Shown here one piece after another: positions 31,158-33,810 of a DNA stretch of 33,810 nt. How positions within the stretch are numbered: the first letter of the stretch is position 1; each line of letters starts with the position of its first letter. A program made the position numbers and the translations under genes. The DNA comes from Kosmotogaceae bacterium UBA1373 (GTDB taxonomy: Bacteria; Thermotogota; Thermotogae; Petrotogales; Kosmotogaceae), in the NCBI GenBank assembly GCA_002305955.1, contig DBRH01000012.1, positions 144,291 through 178,100 of the forward strand, given 5' to 3'. The notes under the pieces are model-generated. The model saw only the letters and a list, made by a program, of their open reading frames with translations. It was not told the origin of the DNA and did no database searches.

Positions 31158-32424
31158 CGAACATCACCAGGATGTACACCGTGCCCATTACCAGAGTGAT
31201 GAGGGTCACAGGCAGGGAGAATTTCAAAAAATCGCTGTAAGTGAGTTTTTCCCGCGAGTTCTTTTCGATCAGTCCGACGCCGACCATGTTAGCCGCCGCT
31301 CCGGCCAGCGAGAAACTTCCTCCAAAGCACGAAGCGATAGACACGACCCACCATATATCGGCGGTTATGCCGTATCTGGATATCATTCCATTGATGATCG
31401 GTATCAGGAAAGTCACGGCCGGGACGGCGCCTATGAAACCGCTCAACAGGGACGACAACCAGAACAGTGCCAGAAAGAGAACCACTCTGTTCCCGGCCAT
31501 CACCCCCAGCGCGTCGGATATGAAGGCCGTGATCCCGACCTCCTGAATCGCGAAAGCGAGAACGAAAAGACCTATGAAGAAGAAGATCGTATCCCATTCG
31601 ATATCTTCTGAAAGCTGAGAAAAATTCTTCCCGCTGAGCAACATAGCAGCCGCAGCGCCGGCGAGCGCGATTATGGAAGGTTCGACTTTCAGAAGTCCGT
31701 GGATCAGGAAACCAATTATGATCGCCAGGAAGACCACCAGGGACTTTATTAGGCCGGATCTGGACACTATAGCTTTCGAAGGATCCATGCTGGCCAGTCT
31801 CTGAAGCCTGTCTCCCATGTTCCAGTAAGGCTTGAAGGTTACCCTGTCGAGGTAGATCACCGTCACGATGAGCGCCAGGATCGATATAGGGCCATCGATC
31901 CTTATGAAATCCATGAAGCCGAAGCCGCTGGCCGAGCCGATCAGTATATTCGGAGGGTCTCCGATCAGTGTGGCCGTACCACCGATGTTGGCACTCAACA
32001 CTCCGGCGAGCATGAAGGCCTTCGGCGATACGCTCAAAGCGTCGGCGATCAGAAAGATTATCGGTGCGAAGAGAAGTATCGTTGTCACATTGTCCAAAAA
32101 GGCCGAGAAGAGCGCGATCGTTACCGTGAAAAGCGCCAGCAAAAACCTTATCCTGCCTTTTGTAAGGCGGACCACATAAACGGCGACGAACTCGAAAAAG
32201 CCAGTCGTCCTGAGGGTTCCGACCACTATCATCATCCCTATCAGTATTCCGATCGTGTTGAAATCGACAAGCCTGCCGATCTCCTTCATATCGAAATCGG
32301 GGATGATTTTGGAGATCAGGATCAATGTTCCGGCTGCAAATGCCACCGTTGAACGGTTGAGTTTTCCGGAGATTATCAGGATGTACGCAATCACAAAGAT
32401 CGAAAGAACATAGATCAGCTGCAA
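31150..32424 (-). CDS. ArsB/NhaD-type ion transporter (ion transporter superfamily)
   Basis: The 424-residue inner-membrane protein has about 11 hydrophobic segments. It carries the ArsB/NhaD/P-protein signatures: FNTIGILIGMMIVVGTLRTTG, SAFLDNVTTILLFAP, NIGGTATLIGDPPNILIGSASG, and the second-repeat equivalents FIGAVPAVTFLIPII and GGSFSLAGAAANMVGVG. It could be a Na+/H+ antiporter or an anion/arsenite permease; no arsenic genes lie nearby, so I do not use arsB. The start is TTG 32424, 7 nt after GAGGTG; no ATG or GTG is available near the first membrane segment. It is convergent with the YgiQ-type gene and divergent from htrA. Confidence 0.92.
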   Translation of the reverse strand: MQLIYVLSIFVIAYILIISGKLNRSTVAFAAGTLILISKIIPDFDMKEIGRLVDFNTIGILIGMMIVVGTLRTTGFFEFVAVYVVRLTKGRIRFLLALFTVTIALFSAFLDNVTTILLFAPIIFLIADALSVSPKAFMLAGVLSANIGGTATLIGDPPNILIGSASGFGFMDFIRIDGPISILALIVTVIYLDRVTFKPYWNMGDRLQRLASMDPSKAIVSRSGLIKSLVVFLAIIIGFLIHGLLKVEPSIIALAGAAAAMLLSGKNFSQLSEDIEWDTIFFFIGLFVLAFAIQEVGITAFISDALGVMAGNRVVLFLALFWLSSLLSGFIGAVPAVTFLIPIINGMISRYGITADIWWVVSIASCFGGSFSLAGAAANMVGVGLIEKNSREKLTYSDFLKFSLPVTLITLVMGTVYILVMFAI

Positions 32425-32466
32425 GACGATTCACCTCGAGAATCCCGGGCAGAAAATGACTATATG

Positions 32467-32475
32467 AGTATAACA
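32467..32475 (-). promoter_or_regulatory. Predicted extended -10 promoter of the ion transporter gene
   Basis: TGTTATACT on the minus strand fits TG, one base, TATACT; TTCAAA lies 16 bp upstream as a partial -35 box. It sits 43 bp before the TTG start. Confidence 0.45.
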
Positions 32476-32560
32476 CCTTCAAAGTTTTTTTGAACCAACC
32501 AAAAGAGGGGAAAGTCATATTAGCACCCGGGGTAGCCGGAAATAATGAGGAGGTCAGAGT

Positions 32561-33810
32561 ATGAGGAAAACATTTGTATTTGTATTACTGGTTCTAGTGT
32601 CAGTGGCTTCTCTGGCCCTGGTCAACGAAGGCTACGAAAGCCCCATAGTGAAAGTAGTGGAAACGGCCGGACCAGCGGTAGTCAAAGTTGATGTGGAAGC
32701 CACGGCAATGTATGCGCCAAGCGATTTTTACGGATTCGACGAATTCTTCAGACGTTTCTTTGGTGAGATTCCCGAACAATCGCGGAAAGTCACGGCACTG
32801 GGTTCGGGATTCATCTTCAACAAAGAGGGATACATTTTCACCAACGAACACGTGGTTGCCGGAGCCGAGAAGATAACGGTCTCCCTTCTCGATGGGAGTG
32901 TTTATCCGGCCAAATATATCGGTGGCGATACCGATCTCGATATAGCCGTCATAAAGATAGACCCAGATGGAAGGGACCTTCCCATAGTTGAGCTGGGAGA
33001 TTCCGATGCGCTGCGAGTAGGCGAATGGGCGATAGCCATAGGTAATCCACTCGGATTGAAGCACACCGTTACGGTCGGCGTGATAAGCGCCGTCGGCAGA
33101 CAGATACCCAAACCAGACGGACAGAGCGTATACTCCGATCTAATCCAGACCGATGCGGCGATCAATCCCGGCAACAGCGGTGGACCCCTGTTGAACATAT
33201 ATGGCCAGGTTATCGGCATAAACACGGCGATAGTCGATCCGGATGTCGGTACGACTCTCGGCTTTGCGATTCCTGTGAACGTTGCCCTGAGATACGTAGA
33301 TTCGATCATCGCGACCGGCTCCATCCAGAGGGCCTATCTGGGAGTCTATCTCGATACCGTCACCGAATCGACGGCCCGGTCCCTCGGTCTAAAAATCGAC
33401 AGGGGAGCACTCATAATGGACGTCGTAGCGGGCTCGGCCGCCGACAAAGCCGGAATAAAACCGCAGGACGTCATAGTAAAGTTCCAGAATCTTGAGATCA
33501 CTAATTCATCGGAACTGAGAGCCGCCATCCTCAATTATCCGGCCGGTTCGGAAGTGTCGGTCGTGGTTAACAGGTTCGGTGAAACCATAGAGCTAAAAGT
33601 AATGCTGGGAACCCTTCAGGAGCAGGTGCAGGCGATAACCCCACAGGAACAGAAAGCGGCCGAAGACAACGCACTGGGCGTTACCGTGAACGATATAGCC
33701 CCATCCGACAGGGAAAGGCTTTCCCTTCCCGAGGATCTCAAAGGTGTCATAGTCAGCGGCGTCAGTACGCAGGGTATCGTCTATAGACTGGGGCTCAGTA
33801 TCGACGATGT
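32561..33810 (+). CDS. HtrA/DegP family periplasmic serine protease, cut by right window edge
   Basis: The 416 residues visible begin with a signal peptide (basic MRK, then a hydrophobic stretch to about residue 20), followed by a trypsin-like protease domain with the catalytic triad H97 (TNEHVV), D127 (DTDLDIAVI) and S206 (NPGNSGGPL). A first PDZ domain (about 250-355) contains YLGVYLDTV and the GSAADKAGIKPQDVI block. The start of a second PDZ is present (LGVTVNDI onwards) and is cut at the window end. HtrA proteases degrade or refold damaged envelope proteins. The start at ATG 32561 has GAGGAGGT 6 nt upstream. The 136 bp to the divergent transporter holds no clear promoter for this gene. 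Confidence 0.96.
   Translation, partial: MRKTFVFVLLVLVSVASLALVNEGYESPIVKVVETAGPAVVKVDVEATAMYAPSDFYGFDEFFRRFFGEIPEQSRKVTALGSGFIFNKEGYIFTNEHVVAGAEKITVSLLDGSVYPAKYIGGDTDLDIAVIKIDPDGRDLPIVELGDSDALRVGEWAIAIGNPLGLKHTVTVGVISAVGRQIPKPDGQSVYSDLIQTDAAINPGNSGGPLLNIYGQVIGINTAIVDPDVGTTLGFAIPVNVALRYVDSIIATGSIQRAYLGVYLDTVTESTARSLGLKIDRGALIMDVVAGSAADKAGIKPQDVIVKFQNLEITNSSELRAAILNYPAGSEVSVVVNRFGETIELKVMLGTLQEQVQAITPQEQKAAEDNALGVTVNDIAPSDRERLSLPEDLKGVIVSGVSTQGIVYRLGLSIDD

Noticed and set aside
31150..32424. Naming the transporter arsB
   Set aside because: The family includes NhaD and other antiporters, and no arsR, arsA or arsC gene is nearby.
31289..32518. 409-residue minus-strand ORF
   Set aside because: It is an alternative frame of the ArsB/NhaD-type transporter gene, with Arg/His/Asp-rich composition and no membrane segments.
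1..33810. CRISPR arrays, insertion sequences, prophage or integrative elements
   Set aside because: No regularly spaced direct repeats, transposase or integrase motifs or terminal inverted repeats were seen. The tRNA cluster has no adjacent integrase.

Overview
The window reads as a chromosomal segment of a Thermotogota bacterium, most likely a Mesotoga/Kosmotoga-type member. The supporting signs are a strong preference for AGA/AGG arginine codons, frequent TTG and GTG starts behind strong GGAGG-type ribosome binding sites, very short or overlapping gene spacing, a type A RNase P RNA of about 330 nt, and the overall look of the proteins. This assignment is inference: no 16S rRNA or other decisive marker is present. 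Almost every base is explained by a protein or RNA gene, and I see no insertion sequences, CRISPR arrays, prophage or obvious pseudogenes.

Layout. (1) 1-6.3 kb: a MATE exporter cut by the left edge, a small membrane-anchored protein of unknown function, a GAF-GGDEF diguanylate cyclase, an LtaS-like polyglycerolphosphate/phosphoglycerol transferase with its own strong promoter, and a fold-type II PLP enzyme. (2) 6.4-10.4 kb, minus strand: adenine deaminase followed by an orphan molybdopterin subunit of the xanthine dehydrogenase family, a purine-salvage/catabolism block. (3) 10.4-13.7 kb: ridA-thrS, and a divergent SPL-like radical SAM protein. (4) 13.7-21.7 kb, minus strand: a probable five-gene operon encoding a UbiA-family polyprenyl-phosphate phosphoribosyltransferase-like enzyme, an SMR/EmrE-like small membrane protein, a DUF362 protein and two tandem paralogous polytopic membrane proteins. 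It ends at a hairpin and is followed by a MATE exporter plus FAD oxidoreductase pair. (5) 21.8-24.6 kb, plus strand: a guanine-type purine riboswitch with terminator controlling guaA-guaB, where GuaB lacks the CBS domain pair. (6) 24.6-25.0 kb, minus strand: tRNA-Lys, tRNA-Leu and tRNA-Gly. (7) 25.1-31.2 kb, plus strand: coaX, a B12-type radical SAM protein, folK, a lipoprotein, a TIGR01212-type radical SAM protein, rnpB and a YgiQ-type radical SAM protein. (8) 31.2-33.8 kb: an ArsB/NhaD-type ion transporter (minus strand) and a divergent HtrA/DegP serine protease cut by the right edge.

The most interesting candidate system is the 16.6-21.7 kb operon. Its content (lipid-linked pentose synthase, possible flippase, two GT-C-like membrane proteins, DUF362) suggests an undescribed polyprenyl-phosphate-pentose glycosylation pathway, by analogy with the mycobacterial DPPR/DPA route. 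The analogy is inference from families and gene order. Two purine themes also stand out: riboswitch-controlled GMP synthesis with a minimal IMP dehydrogenase, and an adenine deaminase plus a lone Mo-hydroxylase subunit.
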